Shown: one piece after another, positions 1-13,680 of the stretch
Numbering within the stretch: position 1 is the stretch's first letter
Layout: every line of letters begins with the position of its first letter
Assembly: GCA_018873245.2 (NCBI GenBank)
Contig: JAEMBT020000005.1
Span: 7,984,001-8,048,000 of the forward strand
DNA: 64,000 nucleotides
From: Archegozetes longisetosus
Lineage: Eukaryota > Arthropoda > Arachnida > Sarcoptiformes > Trhypochthoniidae
Direction: 5' to 3'
Translations under genes and position numbers: made by a program
Notes under the pieces: model-generated
What the model was told of the DNA's origin: nothing
Databases searched by the model: none
Seen by the model: only the letters and a program-made list of their open reading frames with translations

Positions 1-3000
1 CATAGTATTTTTTCAATCTTATTCATTAACGTGACTCGAAACTTATGACTGAAAAGTTCTGAACCGATTACTAAAATTCATTTATTAATTAATCTGGACA
101 TACTCAGCACAAACATTAATAAGTTGTCTCGCCCTAAAGTTTATCAACTTTTCTGCATCTTTTGAGTATTGATAAGTACGCAATTGATCTGTCGACGGTA
201 CTTCTTTGCTTATTTGAAAAAAACAAAAGGGCTTATACATTTTATACTTTGCTCAACATTTGATTCAGTACAAAGTTAACAAAATCATGAACTTTTAATC
301 ACTTTATATCATAGTTTAGAATATTTATCAATACCTGATCGAGTTTCATGTATATCCTTAAAATAGTTCAACAAATAATGAATGTTTATTGAACTGGTTA
401 ATAGGAAGAAAAGCTCTTATTTATCGCATATCTAATTAGATAGAAATATTTGACGCTCGAAAGTTATAAACTAATACATTTAACAATATTTTAACAACTA
501 ATCTCTCCAAATTGTTTTACATTTTGTATCACAATTATAATCAACATTTGTTTGAACCATTGCGACAATATATTTTCCAGATCAATGCGTTTGTCTTCCA
601 AATAACGGCTTTAGTTTCAATTTTCTTTACAAACGTTTTTAGTCTTTATTTCATTTTTTATTTTGTTCTCTCTTGAGATGTTCAGAGACTTAATGAATGT
701 TTGTATTTTTGTGTTTTGAAAGCATTTAATTGATAAAAAGTGCAAAGTCTTATTTGATTTTAAACAACATTTGACTTATATAAAAGTTCTTTGTTATCGA
801 AGGCAAAATGCCCAAATATTAATATTCACTAGGTTAAAATTTGTCTTTTGTTTCCTTCAACTAAACAAACAAGTACTTTTTGCCTTCCGGGCCTGATACA
901 TACATCTGTGTATAACAAACATTTTTAGTTGAAAACTGCATTTAACTTAATTATTACATTTATATATTTCTTGTATGATTGATGAGGTATGCGTTGATTA
1001 CGTGCGAATCATGTTCTGACTGTCTGACATCTCAATAACGTCTTTGTTTAGTCTATATAGGCTACTAATTAAGTGATATACAGTGAGTACATATTTAAAG
1101 TAAGAGTTGTTTACTTTTGAATTTGATAGTGTAATAAACCAGAGAATATGTGTAACAGCCTAATTATTCCTACAAATACCGAATCAATATTTTAGATAGA
1201 TCAGTTTGTGATAGGATTGTTGAAGCAAACGTTAACTGACAATGGAATATCTGCTAATTTATCAATGCTTAGAAATGAGTTATCTATTATTGCATCTCAA
1301 GATTTGTGCAACATATTTTTAAAAGTATATATTTATATTTTAGTCTTGAAAAAATGTCTAATATTCTATAGCTACCAGCCCTTCTGCTGGCCTGGGCTGT
1401 CACCACAATCATGTGATATGGAGAGAGATAGTAATAAAAACATTGTAATGTAATAATTTATGCTTACTATTGTCGTTATAGCTATCTTTATAATTAGAGA
1501 AATCATATTTGTTTTATTTTTAGTTATGTTCACTTAGGCCATAACAAGTCTATAATTTACATACATTGAATAAGTTATGTATGTTCTCGTGAGCAAATCA
1601 AAATGAATTTTAAATACCGAGAAACATCAAATTTTTGTGGTTGAATTACTTAATATCACTATAATTTATTCTCATATTTCAGTCATTGTAAATTATAAAT
1701 TGTTCATAAATCATGACAAAGATCTCAATGTCGAGTCCTTCAAGTATTATTCTTTCAAAAAATAAAGTAATGAATTGGAAATTACATGCTTAAGGCATTA
1801 TTCTTTACATAACATTCATTACAGATTTTACAAATTTGATGTTATGTTAAAGCTTAAATAAGGGATTAGACCTTCACTATCAATAAGTTCAATTATAGAT
1901 AGACAATTTTGAACTCATTACCACACTGAGTTCAATTTGCATGCTTTCATCAAGCATAATATAGAGCTTTTCTAAAACAAAATTTTTAACTAATCCGATA
2001 CTTCTATTTTCATTATATTATAATTTGTTGAGTAAAAATTTTATTCTGGAAGCTCTATCTTTAAACTCTTTGCCTATATTTCAAAATCAATTTCAGCAAA
2101 TGCAATTGACTTGAAATTCATAAACTATCTTAACTAACCTTGAAGACACGATGAAAAGTGATCTTTCGTAATCTCCAGTAAATTGTTTTTATGAAGATTT
2201 TGTTTATTATACGTCTAAGTGTATATTTTATAATTATCGACGTCATTTGAAAGAATAGTAATTGTATGATCACCGCCAAAAGTCTTTGTAAAAATTCAAA
2301 ATTTGCGAAAAATTATAGTCAAAATTTTGAGGGAATGCTACAAAGTTTAATAATTATATAAATTTGTATTATACGTATGTTTCCGTATTCAGCAGTATTC
2401 ATGGATTGCACTTGAAGCTTAAGTGCGATTAACCAAATTGCGGGTATGAGAAGGAACTCAGTTTGGGTCTGAACTTTTCTCAATTAAAACTAACTACGCT
2501 AAGGTTCTGTCAGCTAAATCTTGAGAAAATCTAAAATACAAAATTATGAGTTATGAAATTTTGAAAAGTCACCCTTAGCATAAGCGTTATTTGTGAATAA
2601 GGCTGGTTATCCAAAACTTTTAGTGATACTTAAAATAATTAAAAATGTATAGAATTTTTAGATAATCTGGATAAATATAACTGGAAACTAATTATAATAT
2701 TACTTGATTGATATTATTCATTTGAATAATAAACAATTGATTGTCAATAATATTATATTCATTCGTGATTCATAAAAAAATGTTTATAAACATGTAATGA
2801 ACTTTATATAACTCTATCACTAAATACTACTTTATGAATGCATGCTATCATTACTATAAAATTTTTTAAAGTTAAAAATTAAGGTTTTATTTTGGTATAT
2901 CTCTTTCCCTTAATTTTTGGCGCAGACTTTAACAAACACTTTTAGAGGTGATAATACTTTTATTTTCTTTATGTGCCTGTTAAATATTCGTTGGATATAA

Positions 3001-3344
3001 TCATTGCAATAGCATATGGGAAATTGATAAAATTCGTTGAACTCATGTAACATGTAATTAAAGATAATATTCTAGACAACTTTTTTCTTCTATTTTAAAA
3101 ACAAAAACTAAATGCGAAGAAAATATGATAAGAGAATTCTTGAGCATCAACTATTCGAGGGTTAATTGACACTAAAGGGTGTAGGGGATAGCACTCAAAC
3201 ATTCTGAGATATAAAAGCTAGTATCCTCCCTATTCCTACTCTCAAGGCTTTCTATTAATACTCTATTAGTACTTGGTTGTCTTCCATTTTTGATGGGTAT
3301 TGGGAGTATTAAGTGGGTTTTCAGTGTAAAGCAATACTATCAGA
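1..3344. other. AT-rich intergenic stretch, no gene recognised
   Basis: I see no protein domain here on either strand. A short open frame at 1208-1453 (+) gives a peptide of about 80 residues with no recognisable motif. It begins near a possible acceptor (ATTTTAG at about 1188-1194), so an isolated exon or gene relic cannot be excluded. Confidence 0.5.
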
Positions 3345-3513
3345 TTTTTTGTAAAGAACCTCAATGTTAACGCCTAAATGATGAAATGACAATTTCACCA
3401 GTCAAAACTCAATTTTATGGGCATGTTTTTAGTGTAATCCTCTAAGTGCTGCCAGAGGTATGCCTTAATGGGCAGACCATAAGGCGTTAACATTAAGGTT
3501 CTTTACAAAAAAA
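3345..3513. mobile_element. MITE with ~31-bp terminal inverted repeats
   Basis: The left arm at 3345-3375 (TTTTTTGTAAAGAACCTCAA and onward to AACGCCT) is the near-perfect reverse complement of 3483-3513. The two differ at about one position. The interior is non-coding. At about 170 bp, with inverted ends and no transposase, it fits a miniature inverted-repeat element. I see no clear target-site duplication, so the superfamily is not assigned. Confidence 0.7.
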
Positions 3514-4589
3514 TTGATAATAATTCTACAACTAAAATAGTGATAGATAAATCTGATGAAGACATCTTACCGTAGAGCTCAATGTCGTTAATGACTTTTG
3601 AAAGTGTGTCAATCTTTCCTCATCCAGTTATAATAAATTATTGTAGAAATTAATTTCGATTGAAGAGTAAATTTTAATCTTTCGAGTAGGTTCTAAATTA
3701 TTGTTTAGCGCATACTATTACCAGTAGTGAAGCCAGAAAATTTTGAATGAAAAGTTATAAAGCTGATTTTCATAGGTATTTTGCTACTCGGGTTCAGCTA
3801 ATTTAAAATTGGTATGACTTTCATATTGGCATTGATCGTCTAGTTTTAGGAAGATGCTGTAAATTGAGTTAATTTCATTCTTAAAAATAAGCCTTTCTTT
3901 CTGTAAAACCACTCTTGAACTAAGCTTTGATAGAAATTAAAGGGGTCAGCCCCTTCTGGCTTGTTCACTGATTATTATCGATGCAAAATAATTACTTGTC
4001 AAATCAAATTAGTTATGGGACAAAAGTTGAGAATCTCTATTTGCTGTGACCATTATTTTCAATATGTTAATATGACGTTAATTAATGACGCTTAAGTTCT
4101 CCAGTCAAAGTTCTAAAATCAGTGGTTTATTAGAATAGAAATAACTTAATTCATGCAAACTAGTTCATTTTAAGATTTTATTATTTCTCATGAAATAATT
4201 TTAGACATTGATAAAAAAATCAACTACATGATTGTAATATGACAGTGTATAATCTGTAATAAATCTTAAAAATTTTACCAAAATTTGGAGATAGATGTAA
4301 AACTATCAATAAACGAGTGATCTGGTTCAATCTTTAACTTAATTAATAAATGTAAAGGATTTAATTGTAAATATTTTTATTGCTTTTTTATTCATAACCC
4401 ATTATAAATGAACCAAATAATATTGACTAAAAGCATAATTTTCTTATTTTTATAATAGAAAAAGTTATATTTATTAATTGTAGTTTCATCTATTTCACCC
4501 GTTTATTAGCTCAAATAAAATTTTCTCAACTTTTTCAAAATTTGAACATCTTTTCTGTGCGAATCTTAAAAACAACCATTCTTTGTAAC
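3514..4589. other. intergenic, nothing recognised
   Basis: AT-rich sequence between the MITE and the 3' end of the minus-strand atlastin-like gene. No coding signal seen. Confidence 0.5.
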
Positions 4590-6874
4590 TCATTCAACTA
4601 CATTACGCACAGCACCACTTAGACCTTCGAGATCAAAGCTAATAAGTTTACTGACAGCTGAATTTAGTTCAGTGAAAGAACTGAAAAATTTATTTCTCGA
4701 TTCTTGAATTTTTGCTTCAAATTCATCTATCATTATCATAGTTTTGCGTTTTATTCGGAAGAAATCGGATCTCATTCCGTTTGCCTGTACATAGAATTCA
4801 AACGCATTTTGAATAATTTCACTCAATGAATCTTTATATCTGTTCTCAATTGTATCATATTTCAAGGGCATTTTGCTGTTAAATATCGCCAGTGCTTTTT
4901 CCACATTTTCCAAATGAATTTTCTTGAGTTCATCATCAGTTACATATTTGTTATCTTTGATTGTTTTGTCCATTTCCCAAATGTAATAATTAAATCCAGT
5001 AAATTGCGCAGTAAGTATCTTGACTTCGGCATTAAATTCATCAATATTTCTATCGATCGGAATCTCATAATTGTCGAATAGTATTGCCAGTTGATCAAAA
5101 AGCTTGATCATATCTCTACCATTGAACTTATGGTTGCCGATTCTTTTGATGAACACATTGGATGGATGCAAAATTCTTGGAACAATCTGTTTGATAGTGT
5201 CAATGTAGGTAGTGGGTAAGCTGTGATCTTGATCATATGATTCTGGTTTGACATCCGGTAACAGGCAGCATCCAATTTTTAAGAAGTTCGAATTTGTGAT
5301 ATAATGATTGAATTGTGTTTCTTCATCCATTTCTTCGTGGTCAATAAGCAAGCTATCTTGTTTGTAATTTGTTACCCCTGGATGACATGATGAATCATGA
5401 AAGCCAAAATCATATTTTGAGGACTGCCAACCTCTCACCATGAATATTAGATTGAAAAAGTTTTGAGTCACGTCAGAATCGATCGAACCCTTCGCGTACC
5501 TTGGGTTGCAAGTAAATAACTTTGTCATAAATTCAGGCTTTATCAGGGCATTACGTAATTCATGTTAAAATATTTTTCAGATTTAAGTTTAGTTGATATT
5601 AAGTAATACAGTAATATCTCGATATAGCAAATTGTATGGAAAGGACTGATATTTTATTTACTATAGAGTATAACAGAGTTGCACCGTAATGTGGTTCGCT
5701 ATATCGAGGTGTTACTGTAGTAGATAAACGCTGCGCGCTTCACGCAGTCTTAGAAGCTTATGTAATATTAATATTTATGCGTTGTCTACAATAACTCGTA
5801 TCCCCATCATGATTAAAACTTTAATTTTGTTTAATTTTTTGGGAATATAACAGTAAAATTCAAGTTTTCCGATAGAATATTAAGAAACGTATGTTCTCAC
5901 AAAGTTAAATGTGAATTTTGTTCAAAGTATTGTCTGAAGCTTCAACTTTTTATAGTTTTATTTAGAGAACTCCAAGGTCTTTCATTTTTTATAAAATGAT
6001 CAAGTATTTGAAGCTAGCTGATCATTTATTGATTTGTAGGATATATCATAACATTGTAATTAGGGTGACACAATAGAAAAAACTAGCTTCACATCTTTTC
6101 TATAGGATCACTCTAATTATAATGAGTTACTTCTCTGTAGATTGCAATTTTTCAAATACTCCGACAAATTTCGATAAACATGAAATTCTGCTAACATTTT
6201 TGAGATTAAATATCTAAAGTGTTAGACCACTAATAAACTAGAAATAAATCTATATAGGTAAGAATTATCCAAGTATTGACTCGTGTATGGACTAGAATGT
6301 AATGATCGGGTTGTAAGATACTTTTCAACTAGTCATTAGGCAAAAATTGTGAAAGTACGTTATAATGATACATCATAATTACATACCCAGCAAGCAACTG
6401 CAGAAATTGAAACAGTTCTTCAGATAATTTTTCTGAAATGCTGTAGATTAGAGTTGAAGAAAGTACAAAGCTTAGAGCAAAAATGAGTAGGTCCTCAGGC
6501 GTTGATGTCTCGGGGTTGAAGCAACCATGAGCGTCCATAAAAACAACAGCAACCTCATCACCATTCTTTCGAATTATAATCGGTTCAGACCACATACTTA
6601 TTCCTGGAGCTTGTCTATCTGATGGACTTTTCCATTGGAATCTATCATTTTTAGCGTTGAACCAGTTCTTATCGTTAAGATTTGATAGATATTTGATGAA
6701 TTGGCTGAAGACATAAGGTTTTTCTGCTTTTATCGGGCCATTAATCGATACGATAGACACGGGTCGAGTGCCAACTTTTTCGAGAATATTGCGAAAAGCA
6801 TCCGTTGAGAACAAAAGTTTGTTTTGTTCAATCGAAGCGATTTGTACGACTTCTCCTTCAGTCTCATAGACCAT
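4590..6874 (-). CDS. atlastin/GBP-like dynamin-superfamily protein with degenerate GTPase motifs
   Basis: Two exons are inferred: 6874-6387 (donor GTATGT) and 5499-4590 (acceptor CCCAAG), joined in phase 2, giving 465 residues. Across the joint the sequence aligns without gaps to the atlastin segment from LQLF..Y to LIFLVRDW, which supports the splice. Residues 1-162 match the N-terminal part of the GB1/RHD3 GTPase domain. The second exon carries the rest of that domain and the helical middle domain. Atlastins are membrane-anchored and fuse ER tubules using GTP. Here the P-loop is GPIKAEKP (residues 46-53) in place of GxxRxGKS, switch I has RQAPG (87-91) in place of RETTG, and the RD guanine-binding motif reads RG (185-186). 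DxxG survives as DAHG (114-117). The protein ends after the helical domain with no transmembrane hairpin. I infer a soluble pseudo-GTPase. It could alternatively be a decaying paralog, but both exons are fully open. Confidence 0.75.
5609..5717. mobile_element. pogo/Tc1-like MITE in the intron of the atlastin-like gene
   Basis: A 109-bp element with ends CAGTAATATCTCGATATAGC and its near reverse complement (GCTATATCGAGGTGTTACTG), flanked by TA on both sides (5607-5608 and 5718-5719). The CAGT...CCTCGATATA type of end and the TA target fit the pogo/Tigger branch of Tc1/mariner. It lies in the single intron of the minus-strand gene. Related ends occur at 10507, 20418 and 51180. Confidence 0.8.
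6061..6115. mobile_element. 55-bp hAT-type mini-hairpin
   Basis: The left end TAGGGTGACACAATAGAAAA pairs with the right end TTTTCTATAGGATCACTCTA. The flanking 8-mers ATTGTAAT and ATTATAAT agree at 7 of 8 positions. The terminal TAGGGTGA is shared with the larger elements at 48808 and 62675, so this looks like a very short member of that hAT-type group. It is in the intron of the atlastin-like gene. Confidence 0.55.
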
Positions 6875-9800
6875 TTTTGCTATAACTTAATACTGAAAAC
6901 AAATAAAATACACATCATTTAAAGTAATCATTTGGGTGAATAAGTTTTCACTTGAAGAAGATATCGAAACTAAATTTAATATATTTTTATTTTCTTTAAT
7001 GAAAATTCGATTTTAATTTTAAAACTAAAATAAGCTTTTGAATAAGAAGTAATAAGTTCTTTAAAAGATATAACAAATGAGTTATGAGTTATACTTCTGA
7101 ATAAATGAAATGATTCTTTGAAATAAATAAGAGAAAAGAGTTTCACCTTTAAGTTTATAAATTAATTGAATAAATTTTTAATTAAGCTGAAAAAATGTCA
7201 GGCATATATAGTCTAAACAATATTCAACTATCAAATAGGTTAGATTTTTTCAAACTAATTCAAATTAATTGTCTGGATATTGAAAATTTGGTATAAAAGT
7301 CAGCTTTAAATAATGAGCATCATATAACTTTGAGATTATAACTATTCCTGAGAAGATTAAAATATGAAAATTAATTTTTAAAAAATCTAATTGATTTGAT
7401 AGTTAAGTATTGTTGAGGCTAAAAACTTTTATATAACTTACAATGAAACTTAAAAGCTTGATAATGTAAGAATTCACTCGATTAGTTAATTGTACTAATG
7501 CCAGTTGTGGAATAAAGTTTTTGCGAAGCTACTGCACTACTTAAAAGTAAACTACTCAGCAGCGAACCACCTATTCTTCGGCATTAAAATTGAAAGTCAA
7601 GTATTCAATTGCTAAAAATCCAGTCTGACGGCAGGTAAGTATTTAAATAGTGACCTTCCCATAACCTGAGATATTTGTAATGCGAAGCAGATCTCTTCTT
7701 TGTTCTTCAGGGTGAATTAAACGTTCTGTTACACTATTTTATAGACCTAGAAAAATTCACTTTTCTCCGTGTCCTTCAATTCTTATATGATATAAATATT
7801 TTTGAATTATTTATAGGATTTTCTTAACTCTTTAAGCAATGCTTATTTAAGATCGTTTGTGAAATACTTATTAATAGTAGTTATTTTGGTTGAAAGACTA
7901 TAATTACATGATGTAATCATTATCCATCAAAATGATAAATGTATTACTTTAGATTCTTAATGCAAAAATATTTAAATTATAGTTTAACAATAATAGATTT
8001 GTTCTTTTGAAGGCTTTTACTTAATGTTAGGATTTTCCGTAAAGTGTTAAACAAATAGGACCCTCAGAAAAGGGATTAGCAATGCTTCGCAATTAAACTA
8101 AATGCGAAATTGTTTTCTAGACGGCATTTACTGAGTAACAAATTTCAGATATGTGAATATTGAATTTTATTCATTTTATCATTTATTACAAATGTCACAA
8201 AAATAGTATTGGATAAAGAGATTATTTCTGAGATAAAACATATAGCTCCAATACAAGTGATGTGACCATTACTACCATTTGCTATGCACTATCTTTCTTA
8301 GCTTGCTGTTTTTTTTCTATGGGTGGGTCCTATTGATTAAACTGAGATGTTAGACTCTCACTCATCAACTTTAATCATAACTTTTATCAAAGTTACTAAA
8401 GCAAGAAGTCACGAGGAAATTTCGATCAAATACTTATTCTGAATACCAAATAGTTTAGCTCACCCAATAAATGCTTTTATTGACTTTCTACAAATCTATA
8501 CCATCCTTCATAATATGGATGCTATTAGATTTTTAAGTTTAATGTCTTTACAAATAAATTGACATTCGGATCAAAAATACTCGAGGGCGAATGTTTAAAT
8601 TATATGTAGAAAAAGTTGTAACACTTTCACTACTTAGATCGTAGTACTTGTGATGAATCGGTGTTTTAGAAGTTCATATTTTGGATGGTTTTGCCAACTA
8701 TTATTGAAAAACGAACCAAATTTTTCATTCTATAAAGAAAAGTCTTAGTCTTATCTTACACAAGATCTTCAGACCGTACGCCCTTGACATCGTATAAAGT
8801 TCTTAAATTTTGATCATACTATCTTTTATGTAAGTTGAGTCACGTCGACAAATACTATTTAATTCTTTTTCAGGGTAGTTGCACTTAAAGTTTCTGAACT
8901 TGGTTTTGAAATCATTTGTAGCGATCATTAAGCTCAAAGAAATCTTAATTTTTTTTGAATGTCTTTTAAAAAGTTAGTTTCGATCGGTAGATCGGTAAAA
9001 TACTTTTGCATTACACATGATCTAAATTAACATTTTCTACAAATTATGATTCTCTACAGAGTTATCATTTATTTATTTAATTTTTCGTCAAAAGTTTTTT
9101 AGCTCTAAACAATAGTTTAAAATCTCTATGAAAATTGAAAAAAATTAAAAGATATAGTAGAGAAGTTTTCACTTCAATCATTAGCTTTTGTTACTTTACA
9201 CTTCATGAGAAGTTTTGGTATGAAGGAGTGATGTTGTTACCATAACTATGTTCTTTTACGTCTAGCGACCAATGTGTGCCGTTTCTCTTGCCTAATCTAA
9301 ACTTATTTACTTAAACTGAAATAGTGATATTGTTAATGTTTTGAGTTTAGTTAGGTGGGGTAAGAAGATTAATATGAGCAGTATGCTAAGCATAGGGGAA
9401 TATGATTTTGGTAACGACATCACTCCCTAGTACCCAAACCCCTCAAGAAGTGTAATATAAACATAAACCCTTTTTATCATATTTATGTTTCATTGATATT
9501 AAATAGGGTCAACTTAAATGCTGCACTTTGTTGGATCTCGTACTTCATTAGCTATTTCTACTATAAATTTAGGATAGTTTAGGAAGAGAAGCAAGATATT
9601 AAACAATATTTTTCAATTTTCAGCTCTAATAAACCTTTTAAACATTGAGAACTGATAATTTCAAAAAATTGACCGATTAATGGAAAAGTAATATTAAATT
9701 TTCGTGTATAACTAGAAGCGAAATAATTGAATGTAGATACTTAATAATTTATAAACTAAGAAAAAGCTTAAAGTATAAAATTGAGCTAATCCTGAGAAAG

Positions 9801-10506
9801 CCCTTAAAATTTAGTCGAAGCGACGCTCATGTCAAGACAGATCAAGACAATTCGAACATATACTTGTTTGCTTAAACTGTAAATCAGGCTACATAATACA
9901 GTAAAACTCAATTCGTTATTGCCCATAAGCAATTAAGATTTTTTATTTAGCCATTTCCATAAAAGCTAATAATTATTGAATCTTTATCTTAATTTTTTAG
10001 AAGACAAACTCTACAAAAGCTGTCGCATTTCTGTAGAGTTTTCGCTATTTTTCAAGGTTTTACTTGATTACATTTCTAGTATTCAGGTTAATGTACTTTA
10101 TACAGGTCGTGGTAACTTTAAGCAGAAGATAGTCTCTTGACGAGTAGATATGGCTTTGAATCACATTTTTTGATCTATATTGCATTTTTCCATCACTACG
10201 CAGGATATGTAGCTGCATGAGTTTCATGCTAAGACTCACGTAATCAAACAACTATAAGTGTTAGGAATGTTTTATAACCTCTAAATGTAACCAAATTTAA
10301 TACTATTTGTTTCATCAGTTTTTGATTGTTCAGTTTCATGATTTTGAGTACCTAGAGATCACCAAAATAGATTTTTATAAATTTATTGATAGTAATGTTT
10401 CGTTCATATCATGACAGCTCAATTTACAATTATCCAACAGTAGTGAAATTTCTCATTGTCTTTCATGTTTAAAAACTTTCTCAGTTTGAATTATCTTTCG
10501 TAACTG
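6875..10506. other. intergenic, nothing recognised
   Basis: AT-rich sequence upstream of the minus-strand atlastin-like gene, so it should hold that gene's promoter. No conserved protein fragment or clear repeat was found by eye. Confidence 0.5.
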
Positions 10507-10810
10507 CAGTAAAACCTCGATATAACGAAGTTTAAGGGTATGAAGAATTGGCTTCGTTATATCGAGTTTAAGTATCTATGGAACATGCATTTACTATTCA
10601 GGTTGAAAATAAATCAAAATTTTTTTGAAAAAGATTTTTGATTTCGATTTTCTGAATTTCTAGCTCATGAATACGATCGATCGTTACCTAACTAAACTTC
10701 GTTATAACGAGACATTTTGTTGCCACAAGGTTTATACAGCGACCGTGGGAATTGGTTCATTGTAACAAGGTTTCGCTATATCGGAGTTTATTATAGTGAG
10801 GTGTATACTG
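10507..10810. mobile_element. pogo-like MITE, degraded
   Basis: It starts CAGTAAAACCTCGATATAAC and ends GTGAGGTGTATACTG, with further internal copies of the GTTATATCGAG/CGCTATATCGGAG motif near both ends. About 304 bp, non-coding. The ends match the 5609 and 20418 elements in kind. A TA duplication is not visible, so one or both edges have mutated. Confidence 0.65.
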
Positions 10811-13329
10811 TTCGTCGCACTGTATATAAAAACTCTTATTTTGAATTGATACAGAATGTAAGTGAATGTGAATATTTATAGACAGATATTTACAAAAAAT
10901 TGAAATTTTCAAAGTTTTAAATAAATGTATTATATGTTAAGTTATTAGGACGATTTTGCAAAATAACCGTTTATACAGTATGATGAACTTAATAAAAGAT
11001 ATTTTATAATTGCGTGTAAAGTACTAAATCTGTATAGTTTAGCTTATGATTTGATAGCCTTTTATTACTTCTAAAAGCATTTAACTCTACTTTTAGAATC
11101 ATTTGATTTTCATGTAAATTTTTATCTGTTGATATTCATATTCAAGGTGTTAGTCGAAGAGTACCCTTTTGCTAAAGTTAAAATAAACTTAAAAAGTATA
11201 AAAAAGTATGAGAAAATGTTTGAAGTTTAAAGTCTAAAATTTAGTCATTATAATCTATTTTTTTCAGGAGCTTACCTCTAAACTCTTTATCGTCATTAAA
11301 ATTTCGTTTTAAAATAAATAATGATTTTTATCGAACATATGAACTGTTTTATTCTCAAATAAATTAATGAAATTCAGAGAATGAAAAGAGAGAATCAGAT
11401 GAAAAGCAGTACATCAATTAATCATAAGATTAATAATCTTTAAGTGGAGTGGAAATATTCAAGAATAAGCATTTGTCATTTGAGAATTTTTTTCACTTTT
11501 TTGTTTAAAAAGATATAATTTATACAAAGTTCAATTAACTTGTGTTTTTTCATACAAGCTTTTATGCTTAAGCGAATGCATTAAACTTCATATCAGTGCA
11601 CTATTAATTTAAAAAGATTTTGAGACAAGTATTAATGTTGAGTTGAAGGTTGTTTTACTGATGATTTTTTACTGATGATTTCGTTTTTTATCACAAGAAA
11701 AATAATATATTAGTTAAGCTCTTTATGAACTTTTATCGAGAAGCAGGGGTTACTCTTCAACTAAAGCCTTGAATATGTTCTGTTATCATGATAACAATGG
11801 GAAAACTATTAAATCTCAAAAGTCAAAATAAGTTCTGCAAAATAATACTAGATTTCTTCAAATATTCTCCGTGTAATAACACATGTCATATAAATTAATT
11901 AAAAATTTGGATTTTGAGGATTTCCAACCGAACTTGTAGCATAAGTTTTACCATAAGTTACTATCATTCACAGTAATTTATCTGAACTTTAAAAAATTGT
12001 CGATCAACTTTCTCATGCTTTTCTATGCAGAGAATGCTGGCCCGTTTATTCAGTTACTCTGTCTTCTTCAAACACTTGAGTGGACAGTTTTATCAAAATT
12101 ATTTTACAAACTTGAGTCTTTGTAAGATATTATTCATATTATAACAATTGTTGTATTTGATTATCTTTCGCATTTGTATAAATTGGTGAATCATTAAAAG
12201 CTACAAATGCAATAATTGAAGCAATTTACGATACAAATGATGGCGACAGAGAAGGCCAAATTGTTAAGAAATTAACTAAAAATAATGGAAAATGATTAAA
12301 ATGAATAATGAAAATAGTGTTACTATCGGAAACGAGAACATTGGTTCAACTAAAACAGACTTTTTGAAAAACTTAAAACAGCTATAGGAGTGGTCACTTC
12401 AATTAGCAATTAGTTATGTTATCATCAAAAACAAACTATTCGAATTTAAATCATGCACTTTTTATTGTATTTTAATTTTTTTATATTCTTTATAATCAAA
12501 CAAATTTTTACTTGATTGGGAACAATCGCATTATATAGCTGAACAATGTCACGAATGTTTTTTTTATAGTGACATAAATTCAGATTTATTAAATGCGTTT
12601 CAATTTCTTTGAGTTTTTTTAGTTCTCACAAGACTATCATATGATTTTCGACTACTTTCTTCAATTTCTAATTCTCTTTCAATCCAACTTTTTGTCGTAC
12701 TTGTTGATTGTAGGATGACCAAGCATCCAGATTTGAACTGAATAATAGACACTTCTATCACAAATGCCTTATCTGATTGGTAATTCAGTGTATATTGATT
12801 TTAAACTAACGTATTTTAGTTTAATGAAATTGCTAGTATTTAAATTCTTGTTCAGAACTTTACAATTATGTTAAAGATAATTTAAGCTACTCAATGCTGC
12901 AAAATCACAATAGAAATATAATTAATTTCACAATTAAAATTTTGTAGCTTTTTATACTCATTAAGTATTATAAATAAATTTTAAACTTTAAGAAAATCTC
13001 AAAGGGGGGACCTTCACTGTTTTTTGTCCGAATTTGGGCTTTACAAGATTCGGTCACCCTGATTGATAGTGTTTAATGTTTGATCAACGTATTGACTCAG
13101 TTAATTCAAGTTAAAAGATAATTGATGTTGGCATCGATATTTGTGTTTTTCGGGACTTGTAAAGTGAGCTTCTGAACTCCTTTTCCAAAGCAATAATTAG
13201 CGTTGAGACTTGTGGTATATCAAATTAATTTTCAACATCTGTTATATAAAATCCATGTATCAAAAATTTTATTAAGCTTATTATCTCTGAGTTAGAGCTC
13301 TAAGAGTTGGGTCCAGTAAGTATAGCTGT
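10811..13329. other. intergenic, nothing recognised
   Basis: AT-rich. The only local oddity is a short direct repeat of TTTTACTGATGAT near 11655-11685. No gene supported. Confidence 0.5.
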
Positions 13330-13335
13330 TCATAA

Positions 13336-13680
13336 TGAGTGAGGCTGAACAAAGTGCTGCCATTATATTTTTAAAGGGATTTTTAGGAAATTAGGCATCG
13401 AAACTCTGCTACACTCTCCATATAGTCCAGATTTGGCCAAGTACCACTTCAAGCTATTCCCAAGTTTGAAAAGTCGCATCAAAAGCACTAAATTTGACAG
13501 TAAAAAAAGAGCTAATGGACGCCTTGATTGGGCACTGCAAGTGGTCTTGAAGAATGTTCTGGAGTTCGTATTTAACAAGTGCACAGAAAGATGGCACAAA
13601 TGTATTAAATAAGGAGAGATTACTTTGAAAGAGAAAATGTTGATTTGGATGATTATTCTCGTAGTTAATTTCATATTGAA
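13336..13680 (+). pseudogene. mariner transposase C-terminal remnant
   Basis: Reading on the plus strand from about 13405, the translation contains HSPYSPDLAKYHFKLFPSLK, which matches the third catalytic region of mariner transposases (PYSPDLAPxDFxLFPxLK). It is followed by a recognisable LKSRIKS..F segment and a terminal W.KCIK. The catalytic Asp of SPDL is present. The N-terminal half, the helix-turn-helix region and any inverted repeats are not visible, and a stop lies just after KCIK. This is a decayed DNA transposon fragment. Confidence 0.75.

Noticed and set aside
10060..10251. 63-codon minus-strand open frame
   Set aside because: No motif, no splice or poly(A) context; expected by chance.
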